IMG/VR virus record: IMGVR_UViG_3300025086_000147
Span: 1-30,143 of that record
Length of the DNA: 30,143 nt
Reading direction: 5' to 3' (one strand)
From: a virus
In this document: piece by piece, positions 22,257-29,900 of the stretch
Layout: each line of letters begins with the position of its first letter
Position numbering within the stretch: position 1 is the first letter of the stretch
Position numbers and translations under genes: made by a program
Notes under the pieces: model-generated
What the model saw: only the letters and a program-made list of their open reading frames with translations
The model's database searches: none
What the model was told of the DNA's origin: nothing

Positions 22257-22452
22257 CATATCAAATGCAACACTAGATGTTATACAAGCTATCAAAACAA
22301 ATAAAGAAATACAGTTTGTTCATAGTGGCAATGTTCTTTGTACTGTTAAGCCTACTGCTTTTCATGGAGACTTTGATGGTATTGTAACAGACAACGAACA
22401 AATAGATTTTAGTTATATAGATAAATGGTTAGGAATTGTGGAGGAACGATGA
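22249..22452 (+). CDS. Unknown protein (67 aa)
   Basis: I start at ATG 22249 (MIDISNATLDVIQAIKTNKE) because it sits in the usual stop-start overlap; an upstream ATG at 22204 would lie deep in the previous gene. The second half (HSGNVLCTVKPTAFHGDFDG) is beta-rich. Its stop overlaps the ATG of the 164-aa gene (ATGA). No named family. Confidence 0.55.
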   Translation: MIDISNATLDVIQAIKTNKEIQFVHSGNVLCTVKPTAFHGDFDGIVTDNEQIDFSYIDKWLGIVEER

Positions 22453-22943
22453 ACATATTTTATTTTAACAAATGTCCAATCAAAGCAGCAGAAGATCAAC
22501 CCGATAAGATGCTAGTCAAGATGCCATTAGAAACAGCACAGATGTTATGCACAGCTCATAGAGAGCTTGATGGTGATGAGTATGCTGATGCTAATGGTTT
22601 ATACAAACGAGCATACTGGAATCACCCATGTACTATATGGGCTAGAGAAGCTAGTGGTAACTACGAATGGTTATATCAACACTTCCTTGCTCTATCTTTT
22701 GAGTACACATATAGGTATGGTAAGCAACATGCAAGCTATGTTAAGTTACACAAAGCATTAGCTAAATGCCCTGACAATATAACACAAAGTAAAATGACTA
22801 AGCTTGCACAAGCTATGCCTGATGAATACAAACATCCAGACCCTATCGTTGCTTACAGAACATACGTAGTCAATGAAAAGCATTATGCTAAATGGGAGAA
22901 GGGCAGAGAGCAACCTAAGTGGTGGTCACATGACAGAGTATGA
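22449..22943 (+). CDS. Conserved phage protein (164 aa)
   Basis: I chose ATG 22449, which follows TGGAGGAACG and overlaps the previous stop; an earlier ATG lacks a ribosome site. The N-terminus MNIFYFNKCPIKAAED, then DKMLVKMPLETAQMLCTAHR, matches a pattern (...DKHxVKMxLETAQxLCTAH) seen in many phage proteins of unknown function. Multiple Trp, His and Cys residues suggest an enzyme-like fold (NHPCTIWAREASGNYEWLYQ). The gene ends overlapping the 57-aa ORF by 14 bp. A catalytic role is possible, but I do not know the activity. Confidence 0.65.
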   Translation: MNIFYFNKCPIKAAEDQPDKMLVKMPLETAQMLCTAHRELDGDEYADANGLYKRAYWNHPCTIWAREASGNYEWLYQHFLALSFEYTYRYGKQHASYVKLHKALAKCPDNITQSKMTKLAQAMPDEYKHPDPIVAYRTYVVNEKHYAKWEKGREQPKWWSHDRV

Positions 22944-23103
22944 TGTACATAAAATGTATGAAGAGCAAGTTGAAAAGAATAGAATCACTTCTCTGCATGC
23001 AAATCATGGAGTGCTTGAAGTTAGATATGCTGATGGTACAATGGAAGTCTACAAAAAAAGTAGATGGAGAAGTAAATTAAAAAAAATAAGGAGAAGACAA
23101 TGA
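22930..23103 (+). CDS. Unknown basic protein (57 aa)
   Basis: I start at ATG 22930 (MTEYDVHKMYEEQVEKNRIT) rather than 19 codons upstream, keeping the short overlap usual in this region. The C-terminal tail is strongly basic (KKSRWRSKLKKIRRRQ), suggesting RNA or DNA binding or membrane contact. The stop overlaps the start of the TonB-like gene (ATGA). No family recognised. Confidence 0.55.
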   Translation: MTEYDVHKMYEEQVEKNRITSLHANHGVLEVRYADGTMEVYKKSRWRSKLKKIRRRQ

Positions 23104-23729
23104 AAATTGTAACAACACTAATAGCACTATTAACACTAGTGGTTGGAACAAATATCTTTATCAGAGTACAAGAACAAGACAGATTAGATACTGCTTTGCT
23201 TTTGTTAGATGAAAGAATTAATTCTAATCAAACAACTATTACAAACATTGAAGACTATATGGTAGACACAGCATTAGACTTTGAGAAGATGCAGTATATT
23301 ATGATGGACAATATTAAAGATGTAGCTACATCATTAGAAAAGCATGAACATGCACCAGTATACATTGAGAAACCGGAAGTTCCTGTTGTTAAAATTACAA
23401 CTGAACCTGAACCTGTAATTAAAGACGATGTATTAGAAAGAACATACAATCCTGAAACACAATTACATGTACCTAATCTTCCTCGTCCTGTTGTTTCGTG
23501 TCCTCAAACAAACAATAGACTAGGTAAATTTATTGAAGATGTTCCGTTACGTAGAGACTATAAGTTTTTGGTTACGTATGATATCTTTAATGATACTGTA
23601 AGTAATGTAAGGTTTGACAAGAAATTACCTAGCAAATTAAAAACAGCTATGATAAAATATATTAACTCGTTTACAATTAAAGGTGATGTAAAAAATTGTA
23701 AGCTATCAATTAAAGTATTGGAGAATTAA
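23100..23729 (+). CDS. Membrane-anchored protein with TonB-like layout
   Basis: A 209-aa protein. Residues 5-21 (TTLIALLTLVVGTNIF) form an N-terminal membrane anchor or uncleaved signal, followed by a helical stretch (about 25-80), a Pro/Glu/Lys-rich linker (PVYIEKPEVPVVKITTEPEP), and a C-terminal domain (about 150-209) with alternating strands and a YDIFNDTVSNVRFDKKLPSK element reminiscent of the TonB C-terminal domain. Cys134 and Cys200 could pair in the periplasm. If right, it would sit in the inner membrane and reach the outer membrane, as in TonB. A spanin-like protein is an alternative. No ExbB or ExbD is present. Confidence 0.5.
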   Translation: MKIVTTLIALLTLVVGTNIFIRVQEQDRLDTALLLLDERINSNQTTITNIEDYMVDTALDFEKMQYIMMDNIKDVATSLEKHEHAPVYIEKPEVPVVKITTEPEPVIKDDVLERTYNPETQLHVPNLPRPVVSCPQTNNRLGKFIEDVPLRRDYKFLVTYDIFNDTVSNVRFDKKLPSKLKTAMIKYINSFTIKGDVKNCKLSIKVLEN

Positions 23730-23939
23730 ATGCAACAAGAATTTTATAGATTAACAAGAGATGAGTTCAGGCAATGGGATGTGTTTTGTACAGATAATGG
23801 AAAAGAAATGTATGAGAACAAAGATAGTTATGCTGTTATATACATGCCTAAGTCTGACAGTTATCACTTGTATGTAGATCAAAAAGAACAATCAGGTATG
23901 CAAAACTTTTTACAAAAAATGCTTGCATATGATTTGTAG
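23730..23939 (+). CDS. Unknown protein (69 aa)
   Basis: Starts MQQEFYRLTRDEFRQWDVFC directly after the preceding stop. Aromatic-rich, with an alpha/beta pattern (DSYAVIYMPKSDSYHLYV) and a helical end (MQNFLQKMLAYDL). It is the last gene before the promoter-leader block of the replication operon. Function unknown. Confidence 0.6.
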   Translation: MQQEFYRLTRDEFRQWDVFCTDNGKEMYENKDSYAVIYMPKSDSYHLYVDQKEQSGMQNFLQKMLAYDL

Positions 23940-23951
23940 AGGTGGTATAAT
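23923..23951 (+). promoter_or_regulatory. Extended -10 promoter of the replication operon
   Basis: TATAAT (23946-23951) is preceded by TGG, an extended -10 that compensates for the weak -35 (TTGCAT, 23923-23928, 17 bases upstream). Initiation would be near 23958, giving an RNA leader of about 190 nt before ssb. Confidence 0.65.
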
Positions 23952-23957
23952 GCACTT

Positions 23958-24150
23958 ACTCAAAGACATGACCTTGATATTAAAGGCTTTCCTTGAGTCA
24001 TTAAGTAGCATTAGCCCTCTAAACTCCATCCTCCTCAAGGAGCTACTTAATTCAGTTATCTGAGGTGATGGGGCAACTGACTCATAGCCCCAACTTGAAA
24101 AAGTTAGCTATGGTTTTTATAATACTGTTAAATAATAAAGGAGAAAAGAT
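23958..24150 (+). promoter_or_regulatory. Structured leader of ssb with competing hairpins
   Basis: ATTAAGTAGC (24000-24009) pairs perfectly over ten bases with GCTACTTAAT (24042-24051). Next, TGGGGC (24069-24074) pairs with GCCCCA (24087-24092). This second stem cannot form together with the terminator-like stem CATAGC/GCTATG (24083-24088 with 24107-24112), because both use bases 24087-24088. The layout resembles an attenuator with an antiterminator. A short ORF overlaps the promoter but is not convincing as a gene. Confidence 0.55.
24083..24118 (+). terminator. Intrinsic terminator in the ssb leader
   Basis: CATAGC, a 3-nt bulge, then AACTT-GAAA-AAGTT, then GCTATG form an 11-bp stem with a stable GAAA tetraloop, followed by GTTTTTATAA. 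It precedes the ssb start by 33 bp, so it would stop leader RNA unless the upstream stem wins. Confidence 0.65.
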
Positions 24151-24564
24151 ATGGCAGTAGTAAATGGAACTGCGTATTGGGCAAGTATTAAAACACCTAA
24201 TACCAAATTTGAGCCGGTGTACACAGTCAACCTAGTGGTTGATGATGATACCGCAAATGATTTTGCGTCACGAGGACACAAGATCAAACAGATGGATGAA
24301 GGTCCATCTATTGTTATCAAAAGAAAAGTTAACGGACCTAATGGAATGGTTCGCACAGCACCTAGATTGTTAGATGCTGAGAAGAATGAAGTTAATTATT
24401 CAGTTGGTAATGGTTCTAAAGTAAGAGTACAATACAATGAGTACGAAGGAGAAAATAAGTATGGACCTTATTCAGGTTTAGATTTACAAGCTATCCAAGT
24501 ACTTGATCTTGTAGAGTACAGATCAGAAGATGGTGCAGAACTGTTGGATGGGGAGGAATTCTAA
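24151..24564 (+). CDS. Single-stranded DNA-binding protein (T7 gp2.5-like)
   Basis: A 137-aa protein with an OB-fold-like beta layout (GTAYWASIKTPNTKFEPVYT, then KVRVQYNEYEGENKYGPYSG) and a C-terminal acidic tail ending LLDGEEF. The final Phe after acidic residues is the hallmark of gp2.5-type SSBs, whose tail contacts the polymerase and helicase. It is first in the replication operon, with an AAGGAGA site, and overlaps the next gene by one base. It would coat single-stranded DNA and organise the replisome. Confident from tail, length and context together. Confidence 0.85.
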   Translation: MAVVNGTAYWASIKTPNTKFEPVYTVNLVVDDDTANDFASRGHKIKQMDEGPSIVIKRKVNGPNGMVRTAPRLLDAEKNEVNYSVGNGSKVRVQYNEYEGENKYGPYSGLDLQAIQVLDLVEYRSEDGAELLDGEEF

Positions 24565-24842
24565 TGGTAGATACTCCACAACTACAAGGTGCACCAATCA
24601 CAATAAACCAAGAAGATGGTTCTTCTAAGGTTTATGACACAGGGTTGTTATCACCTGAAGCACAGCAGGCTGTAGATATGATTGCCTTTATCGGAAGATT
24701 AAGACAAGTATTAGATTCGTCTGGACAAGTATTCAGTAATGTAGTCACAAGTAACCTAACCGAAGAAGCTATGGTCGAAGAACTAGCTACGGAAGCAGAG
24801 GTTGTTGAAGAAGACAATACTGATGAAGAAGACACTAAGTAA
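24564..24842 (+). CDS. DUF6447-like acidic protein (92 aa)
   Basis: Starts MVDTPQLQGAPITINQEDGS, overlapping the ssb stop. The middle (LLSPEAQQAVDMIAFIGRLR) resembles the pattern ITINxxxYDxxxLSxEAxxQ of DUF6447-type phage proteins; the C-terminal third is nearly all acidic (EEATEAEVVEEDNTDEE-like). Co-expression with ssb suggests a replication accessory role, but the function is unknown. A strong terminator follows immediately. Confidence 0.55.
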   Translation: MVDTPQLQGAPITINQEDGSSKVYDTGLLSPEAQQAVDMIAFIGRLRQVLDSSGQVFSNVVTSNLTEEAMVEELATEAEVVEEDNTDEEDTK

Positions 24843-24857
24843 TAGTGTTGATAACTC

Positions 24858-24892
24858 GAGGGCAGGTTCTCATGGCTTGCCCTCATTTTTTT
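24858..24892 (+). terminator. Terminator between ssb operon and primase
   Basis: GAGGGCAGG (24858-24866) pairs with CTTGCCCTC (24876-24884), nine pairs including one G-U, with a 9-nt loop, followed by ATTTTTTT. It separates the two-gene ssb unit from the primase gene 14 bp further on, so SSB should be made in excess over the replisome enzymes. Confidence 0.9.
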
Positions 24893-24905
24893 ATGAGGAG
24901 ATTAA

Positions 24906-26558
24906 ATGGAGAAAAGCAATTGGGAAAAACACAAACTACCCTGCCCTAAGTGTGGAGGTAGTGACCCAGTATCTACAAATACAGATGGCTCAGGTTATTG
25001 CTTTAGTTGTACCCACTATTTTAAAGACTATCAACAAGAAGTTGATGGAAATATTGTAGACATGGCTACACATAAAGAACCTAGTACATTTTTAAATTCA
25101 TACACAGGAGTCTTTGGTGACTTAACTGATCGTAAGATTAGTGAGAATGTCGCAAAGAAATATGCTGTGCGTGTAGTTTATGACAACGAAGGTAAAGTAG
25201 CTAAGCATATCTATCCTTACTATAATAGTAATGAGATTGTTTCTACTAAGACACGTACTGTAAGCACAAAAGGTTTTACAGTTGAAGGTGGGTATGAAGG
25301 CACAGGTTTATTTGGAGAACAACTCTTTGGTAAAGGAGGTAAGTACCTCACGATTACAGAAGGTGAGTGTGATGCAATGGCTGTGTATGAAATATTTGAT
25401 AAGAAGTGGGCATCAGTTTCTATAAAGCGTGGTGCTCAAGGTGCAGTACGAGATATAAGAGACAGCATAGAGTTTGTTGAATCGTTTGATAATGTTATCC
25501 TTTGTTTTGATAATGACAAACATGGTAGAGAAGCAGCACGTAAGGTTGCCCGTATTATAAAACCGGGAAAGACTAAGATTGTTACTTTGCCTGAAGGATT
25601 TAAAGATGCTAATGCTATGCTTGAGCAAGGGCAGTATGCACAGTTTACGAAAGCTTGGTGGGATGCTAAGACATATACACCATCAGGTATCATGGAACTA
25701 TCAAGTGCCAAAGACAAATGGTTGTACCGAGAGCAGAAAGAAAGCATTGCTTATCCTTGGGAAGGATTAAACAAAAAGCTTTATGGTATGCGTAAAGGAG
25801 AGTTAGTTACATTGACTGGTGGTACAGGACTTGGTAAGTCAAGCATCACACGAGAACTTTCTCACTACTTAATCAAGCATACTACAGACAATGTAGGTAT
25901 CATAGCCCTTGAAGAAAATTGGTTAAAGACTGCTGATGGTTTAGTTTCTATTGAAGCTAATGATCGTTTGTATCTTGAAGAGAAACGTAAGAAGTATACA
26001 GACGAGCAACTCACAGAATTATTTGATAGAGTTATTCAGAAAGATAAAGTATTTATTCATGCTCATCTTGGAGCTACAGATATCGATGAGATATTTTCTA
26101 AACTACGATATATGATTGTCGGTTGTGAATGTCAATGGGTTGTAGTAGATCACTTACATATGTTAGTTAATCAACTTACCGAAACAGATGAACGTAGAGG
26201 TATAGATAATCTTATGAATCGTTTGCGTTCTTTAGTTGAAGAAACTGGTGTCGGTATGTTTTTAGTATCACACTTACGTAGAGCAGCAGGTGATCGAGGA
26301 CATGAGCAAGGTATAGAAGTATCTCTTTCTCATCTCAAGGGATCTCAAGGTATATCTCAACTGTCTGACTGTGTGATTGCACTAGAACGTAACCAACAAG
26401 CAGAAGATGAAGTTGAATCTAATACAACAAAAGTTCGTGTACTTAAATCTAGATACACAGGAGATACCGGATTAGCTTGTAGCTTACTTTATAATTCTGA
26501 TACTGGTAGAATGAATGAAGTCACAGATGAAATGACGTTAGAAAACTCACCCTTTTAG
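24906..26558 (+). CDS. Primase-helicase (T7 gp4-like)
   Basis: A 550-aa bifunctional replicative enzyme. The zinc-binding primase site has Cys13, Cys16, Cys32 and Cys35 (CPKCGGSD...CFSC). The TOPRIM domain has EGECDA near 152-157 and a DND metal site near 202. The RecA-like helicase has Walker A GGTGLGKSS near 305-313, a Walker B-like VVVDHLH near 412-418, and a LVSHLRR motif that fits helicase motif H3/H4. It would unwind DNA 5'-3' and make RNA primers for the DNA polymerase that follows. Length matches T7 gp4 (566 aa). It has a GAGGAGAT site and its own unit after a terminator. Confidence 0.95.
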   Translation: MEKSNWEKHKLPCPKCGGSDPVSTNTDGSGYCFSCTHYFKDYQQEVDGNIVDMATHKEPSTFLNSYTGVFGDLTDRKISENVAKKYAVRVVYDNEGKVAKHIYPYYNSNEIVSTKTRTVSTKGFTVEGGYEGTGLFGEQLFGKGGKYLTITEGECDAMAVYEIFDKKWASVSIKRGAQGAVRDIRDSIEFVESFDNVILCFDNDKHGREAARKVARIIKPGKTKIVTLPEGFKDANAMLEQGQYAQFTKAWWDAKTYTPSGIMELSSAKDKWLYREQKESIAYPWEGLNKKLYGMRKGELVTLTGGTGLGKSSITRELSHYLIKHTTDNVGIIALEENWLKTADGLVSIEANDRLYLEEKRKKYTDEQLTELFDRVIQKDKVFIHAHLGATDIDEIFSKLRYMIVGCECQWVVVDHLHMLVNQLTETDERRGIDNLMNRLRSLVEETGVGMFLVSHLRRAAGDRGHEQGIEVSLSHLKGSQGISQLSDCVIALERNQQAEDEVESNTTKVRVLKSRYTGDTGLACSLLYNSDTGRMNEVTDEMTLENSPF

Positions 26559-26566
26559 GAGACGAT

Positions 26567-28300
26567 ATGAAAGAAATTGTATTTGATATAGAAGCTAATG
26601 GTTTAAAACCTGATAAGATTTGGTGTATTGTAGCCAAGCCTTTAGGTCAACCTGTTGTTTCGTTTGGTCCGAACAAGATCAAAGAAGGTATAGAGTATTT
26701 AAAATCTGCTGATTCATTAATTGGTCATAACATTTTAGGATTTGATTTACCTGTGATTAAAAAGTTATACAACGAAGACTTAACTAACTTAGTAATAAAA
26801 GATACATTAGTAATGTCTCGATTGTTTAATCCAGTACGAGAGAATGGTCATAGTTTAAAAACATGGGGATACATTATCGGGTTTACTAAAGATGAACAAC
26901 CGGAAGACTGGGATCAGTTTTCACAAGACATGCTTAAGTATTGTCAGAAGGATGTAATCTTAAATGAAAAAGTATACAACAAACTTTTACAAGAAGGTGA
27001 ACAGTTCGATGAAGAATCTATCAAGTTAGAACATGGTGTTGCTACAGTCCTGAAAGATCAGGAAGATTTTGGTTTTGAATTTAATCAAGAGTATGCCATG
27101 ATGTTAGTAGCTCAACTCAAAGAACGTATGTTTAAAGTTGAGAAAGAAGTACAACAAGTATTCAAACCTAAGATGGTAGATGTTAAACAAGTGATACCTA
27201 AACTCAAGAAAGATGGTACGTTATCTAAGTCAGGCTTGACTGTTGAAGAATATGACAGACTTATTGTTGAAGGAGATTACTTACCTTTTATGAGACAGAA
27301 GTTACAACCTTTTAACTTAGGTTCTCGTAAACAAATTGGTGAGTATCTAACAGACTTTGGTTGGAAACCTAATAGGTTTACTCCAACTGGTCTTCCGATC
27401 GTAGATGAATCTTCGTTGGCTAAAGTAAAAAACATACCGGAAGCTAGGTTGATAGCAGAGTTTTTATTATTACAAAAACGCATAGCCCAAATTGATTCGT
27501 GGATATTAGCTGTACAAGAAGACAATAGAGTACATGGTTTTGTTATTCCTAATGGAACAATTACTGGTCGTATGTCTCATCGTGCTCCTAATGTTGCACA
27601 AGTTCCTAGTGTTGCTAGTGAGTATGGTACAGAATGTAGATCATGTTGGACAGTACGTGATGGTTATAAATTAGTAGGTATAGATGCAAGTGGTTTAGAA
27701 TTAAGAATGCTTGCACACTACATGGACGATGAGGAATACACAAATGAAGTTACAGAAGGAGATATACACACAGCTAATCAAAAAGCTGCAGGACTTAAAT
27801 CAAGAGATCAGGCAAAGACATTCATCTATGCATTTATATACGGAGCAGGAGATGCTAAGATTGGGAGTGTGGTTGGAGGAGGTAAAAAACTTGGAGCAGA
27901 ACTTAAGCAACGCTTCCTCGATAATAACCCATCACTTAAAGTCCTTCGAGACAGAGTATCTAGAGCAGCTAAACGAGGATACCTCAAAGGATTAGATGGT
28001 CGTAAGATATTTATTCGCAACGAACATGCAGCACTTAATAGTTTATTACAAGGTGGTGGTGCAATAGTTATGAAGAGAGCTTTACTTATGCTACAGGATA
28101 TGATAAAGTTACAAACTTTAGATGCTAAGTTTGTTGCTAACATTCACGATGAATGGCAGATGGAAGTACGTCAAGATTTATCTGACCATGTAGGTGAGTT
28201 AGCTATTGAATGTATTATTAAAGCGGGAGAATATTATAATCTTCGCTGTCCGATGGATGGTGAATACAAAGTAGGAGATAATTGGAGTGAAACCCATTAA
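26567..28300 (+). CDS. DNA polymerase, family A, T7-like
   Basis: A 577-aa polymerase with 3'-5' exonuclease. Exo I DIEANG (Asp7, Glu9), Exo II HNILGFD (Asp59) and Exo III YCQKD (Asp129) are intact. Motif A is LVGIDASGLELRM near 368-380, motif B RDQAKTFIYAFIYG near 412-425, and motif C NIHDEW near 525. The motif-B residue matching E. coli Phe762 is Tyr, as in T7, a mark of fast, lytic phage replication. It is shorter than T7 gp5 (704 aa) because of trimmed inter-motif segments. It lies 8 bp after the primase stop. Whether it uses host thioredoxin cannot be told by eye. Confidence 0.95.
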   Translation: MKEIVFDIEANGLKPDKIWCIVAKPLGQPVVSFGPNKIKEGIEYLKSADSLIGHNILGFDLPVIKKLYNEDLTNLVIKDTLVMSRLFNPVRENGHSLKTWGYIIGFTKDEQPEDWDQFSQDMLKYCQKDVILNEKVYNKLLQEGEQFDEESIKLEHGVATVLKDQEDFGFEFNQEYAMMLVAQLKERMFKVEKEVQQVFKPKMVDVKQVIPKLKKDGTLSKSGLTVEEYDRLIVEGDYLPFMRQKLQPFNLGSRKQIGEYLTDFGWKPNRFTPTGLPIVDESSLAKVKNIPEARLIAEFLLLQKRIAQIDSWILAVQEDNRVHGFVIPNGTITGRMSHRAPNVAQVPSVASEYGTECRSCWTVRDGYKLVGIDASGLELRMLAHYMDDEEYTNEVTEGDIHTANQKAAGLKSRDQAKTFIYAFIYGAGDAKIGSVVGGGKKLGAELKQRFLDNNPSLKVLRDRVSRAAKRGYLKGLDGRKIFIRNEHAALNSLLQGGGAIVMKRALLMLQDMIKLQTLDAKFVANIHDEWQMEVRQDLSDHVGELAIECIIKAGEYYNLRCPMDGEYKVGDNWSETH

Positions 28301-28625
28301 CAATATAAATAGAAAAGGAGACTTAGCTGAGTACTATGCAGTTACATGGCTATGGGATAATGGTTATGAAGTTTTTCAAAACTCAGGATGTACTGGTCCA
28401 ATAGATATGATTGCAATGAAAGATGGTGCTACTACTTTCGTTGATGTTAAGACTATGTCTAAAGATAAAAAGCAACCTCAGTACCGAGGTAAGATGAGTC
28501 GTACAGCAGAACAAAAAGAATTAAATGTAAAGTTATTATTATTTCATCCTGACACAAGAAAATTAAGATGGGCACGACACGGAATAAAAGGGAGAATACC
28601 TAATGCAGAAAAAACAATTAGATAA
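28287..28625 (+). CDS. PD-(D/E)XK nuclease, Holliday-junction-resolvase-like
   Basis: A 112-aa protein starting MKPINNINRKGDLAEYYAVT. Glu15 (KGDLAEYYA), Asp40 (GPIDMIA) and Asp53-Val-Lys55 (VDVKT) make up the E...D...(D/E)xK active site of small archaeal-type resolvase and VRR-like nucleases. It overlaps the polymerase 3' end by 14 bp and the next nuclease by 23 bp, so it is part of the replication-recombination set. Such enzymes clear branched DNA before packaging, standing in for T7 gp3. Substrate is inferred from family and position. Confidence 0.8.
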   Translation: MKPINNINRKGDLAEYYAVTWLWDNGYEVFQNSGCTGPIDMIAMKDGATTFVDVKTMSKDKKQPQYRGKMSRTAEQKELNVKLLLFHPDTRKLRWARHGIKGRIPNAEKTIR

Positions 28626-29481
28626 TTTAGTACAAGATATTTACAAAGCACTCTCACCTCTATCCAAAGGTGAAGGACTCACATTATCAGACGAACTTAT
28701 AGATTCGTTTGGTGAGGATATGAAAGATGCGTTACGAGGTTGGGCAAAGAAACAACCAAAGACTAAAGATTCTTTACGTATGTCTAATGTAGGTAAGCCT
28801 GCTCGTCAACTTTGGTATAACAAACATTCAAAGATTAAAGCTAAAGACTTTCAATCTACATTGCTTATTAAATTTTTGTATGGTCATTTACTAGAAGCTC
28901 TTGTAGTTTTCTTTGTAAAACTATCCGGTCATGAGATTACTGATCAACAAAAAGAAGTTAATGTAAGTGGTATCAAAGGTCACATGGATTGTAAAATAGA
29001 TGGAGAAGTAGTAGATATTAAATCTACCTCCGGCTTTGCCTTTAATAAATTTAAGAATGGGACTTTACCTGAGAATGATAGCTTTGGATACATGGCACAG
29101 CTTGCCGGATACGAAGAAGCCGAGGGTACAGATCAAGGAGGTTTCTTAGCAATCAATAAAGAAACTGGAGAACTTTGGTTTTTTAGACCTGATGAGCTTG
29201 ACAAACCTGATATAAAGTCTAAAATTAAAAGGTTGAAGGCAACTTTAAAAAAGCCTGAACCCCCTGAGTTATGTTATCAACCGATAGCAGATGGCACTCA
29301 GGGGAATTTCAAACTTCCAAAAGAATGTACATGGTGTCCCCACAAAATAGAATGTCATTCGGAATCTAATAACGGACAAGGATTGCGTATCTTTGATTAC
29401 GCAAGAGGTCCTGTGTTTTTCACAGATGTAGTTACTCAACCACGAGTACAGGAGATCACCAATGAATGGCAAGAAAAGTAA
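28603..29481 (+). CDS. PD-(D/E)XK exonuclease (Cas4/AddB/RecB-like), possible Fe-S site
   Basis: A 292-aa nuclease with a GGGAGAA ribosome site. It shows GHLLEALV (near 90), GHMDCKIDG (126-134), VDIKSTS, and QLAGY, i.e. the RecB-type H...E, D...EXK and QxxxY motifs with IK instead of ExK. Cys242, Cys245 and Cys251 form C-x2-C-x5-C (CTWCPHKIEC), exactly the spacing of Fe-S ligands in AddB and Cas4-like nucleases. The usual N-terminal fourth Cys is not at GKPARQLW; Cys224 is the closest substitute, so cluster binding is unproven. It likely degrades host DNA or processes recombination ends. Confidence 0.75.
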   Translation: MQKKQLDNLVQDIYKALSPLSKGEGLTLSDELIDSFGEDMKDALRGWAKKQPKTKDSLRMSNVGKPARQLWYNKHSKIKAKDFQSTLLIKFLYGHLLEALVVFFVKLSGHEITDQQKEVNVSGIKGHMDCKIDGEVVDIKSTSGFAFNKFKNGTLPENDSFGYMAQLAGYEEAEGTDQGGFLAINKETGELWFFRPDELDKPDIKSKIKRLKATLKKPEPPELCYQPIADGTQGNFKLPKECTWCPHKIECHSESNNGQGLRIFDYARGPVFFTDVVTQPRVQEITNEWQEK

Positions 29482-29713
29482 ATTAATACGTAGACAAGCA
29501 GAGAAACTTCAGGTACAATGGATCAATAGTTTATTGACAGAGGATGCTGATAAAGTAACACCTCAAAGTTTAGACAAAGCTCTACCCGATCAAGAATATT
29601 ATTACAAAGGTTATACAATACATCATTCATTCATGAATCATAAATGGGTTGAGAAAAAATTAAAGAAAAATATAAACATAAGTTTAGATGAATTAACTGG
29701 AAGTCATGGCTGA
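29462..29713 (+). CDS. Unknown basic protein (83 aa)
   Basis: Starts MNGKKSKLIRRQAEKLQVQW, overlapping the nuclease gene by 20 bp. Basic at both ends (VEKKLKKNINISLDE near the end), with a Tyr-rich middle (DQEYYYKGYTIHHSFMNHKW). It may be an accessory nucleic-acid-binding protein. It overlaps the next gene by 8 bp. No family recognised. Confidence 0.6.
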   Translation: MNGKKSKLIRRQAEKLQVQWINSLLTEDADKVTPQSLDKALPDQEYYYKGYTIHHSFMNHKWVEKKLKKNINISLDELTGSHG

Positions 29714-29891
29714 GGTAAATCTAGATGATTTAAAATTAGAAGACTTATTATTTATAGTAGGTGGTTCAATCTTTCAAGGAAGTACTGCTGATGATATAGA
29801 GTTAGAAGTATTATTAAAACTAGAAGAATTACTTAATATTAAAATTGATGAAAGATTAAATGGTGTACCAGTAAATGCTGTTATACATTAA
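29706..29891 (+). CDS. Unknown acidic protein (61 aa)
   Basis: Starts MAEVNLDDLKLEDLLFIVGG. Acidic, leucine-rich and helical, with regular hydrophobic spacing (DIELEVLLKLEELLNIKIDE) suggesting an oligomerising helical bundle. It overlaps the 83-aa gene and is followed 9 bp later by the partial DUF3310-like gene. Function unknown. Confidence 0.6.
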   Translation: MAEVNLDDLKLEDLLFIVGGSIFQGSTADDIELEVLLKLEELLNIKIDERLNGVPVNAVIH

Positions 29892-29900
29892 GGAGATAAG

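Noticed and set aside
23950-24063. Possible 37-aa ORF with an AGGTGG ribosome-like site before ssb
   Set aside because: Its ATG overlaps the TATAAT of the promoter, so RNA begun there would lack the start, and its sequence is better explained by the perfect 10-bp inverted repeat. It could still be translated from read-through RNA.
24632-24886. Leftward frame opposite the acidic gene after ssb
   Set aside because: Ser-rich translation is the complement of Glu/Asp-rich codons, and it crosses a clear terminator.
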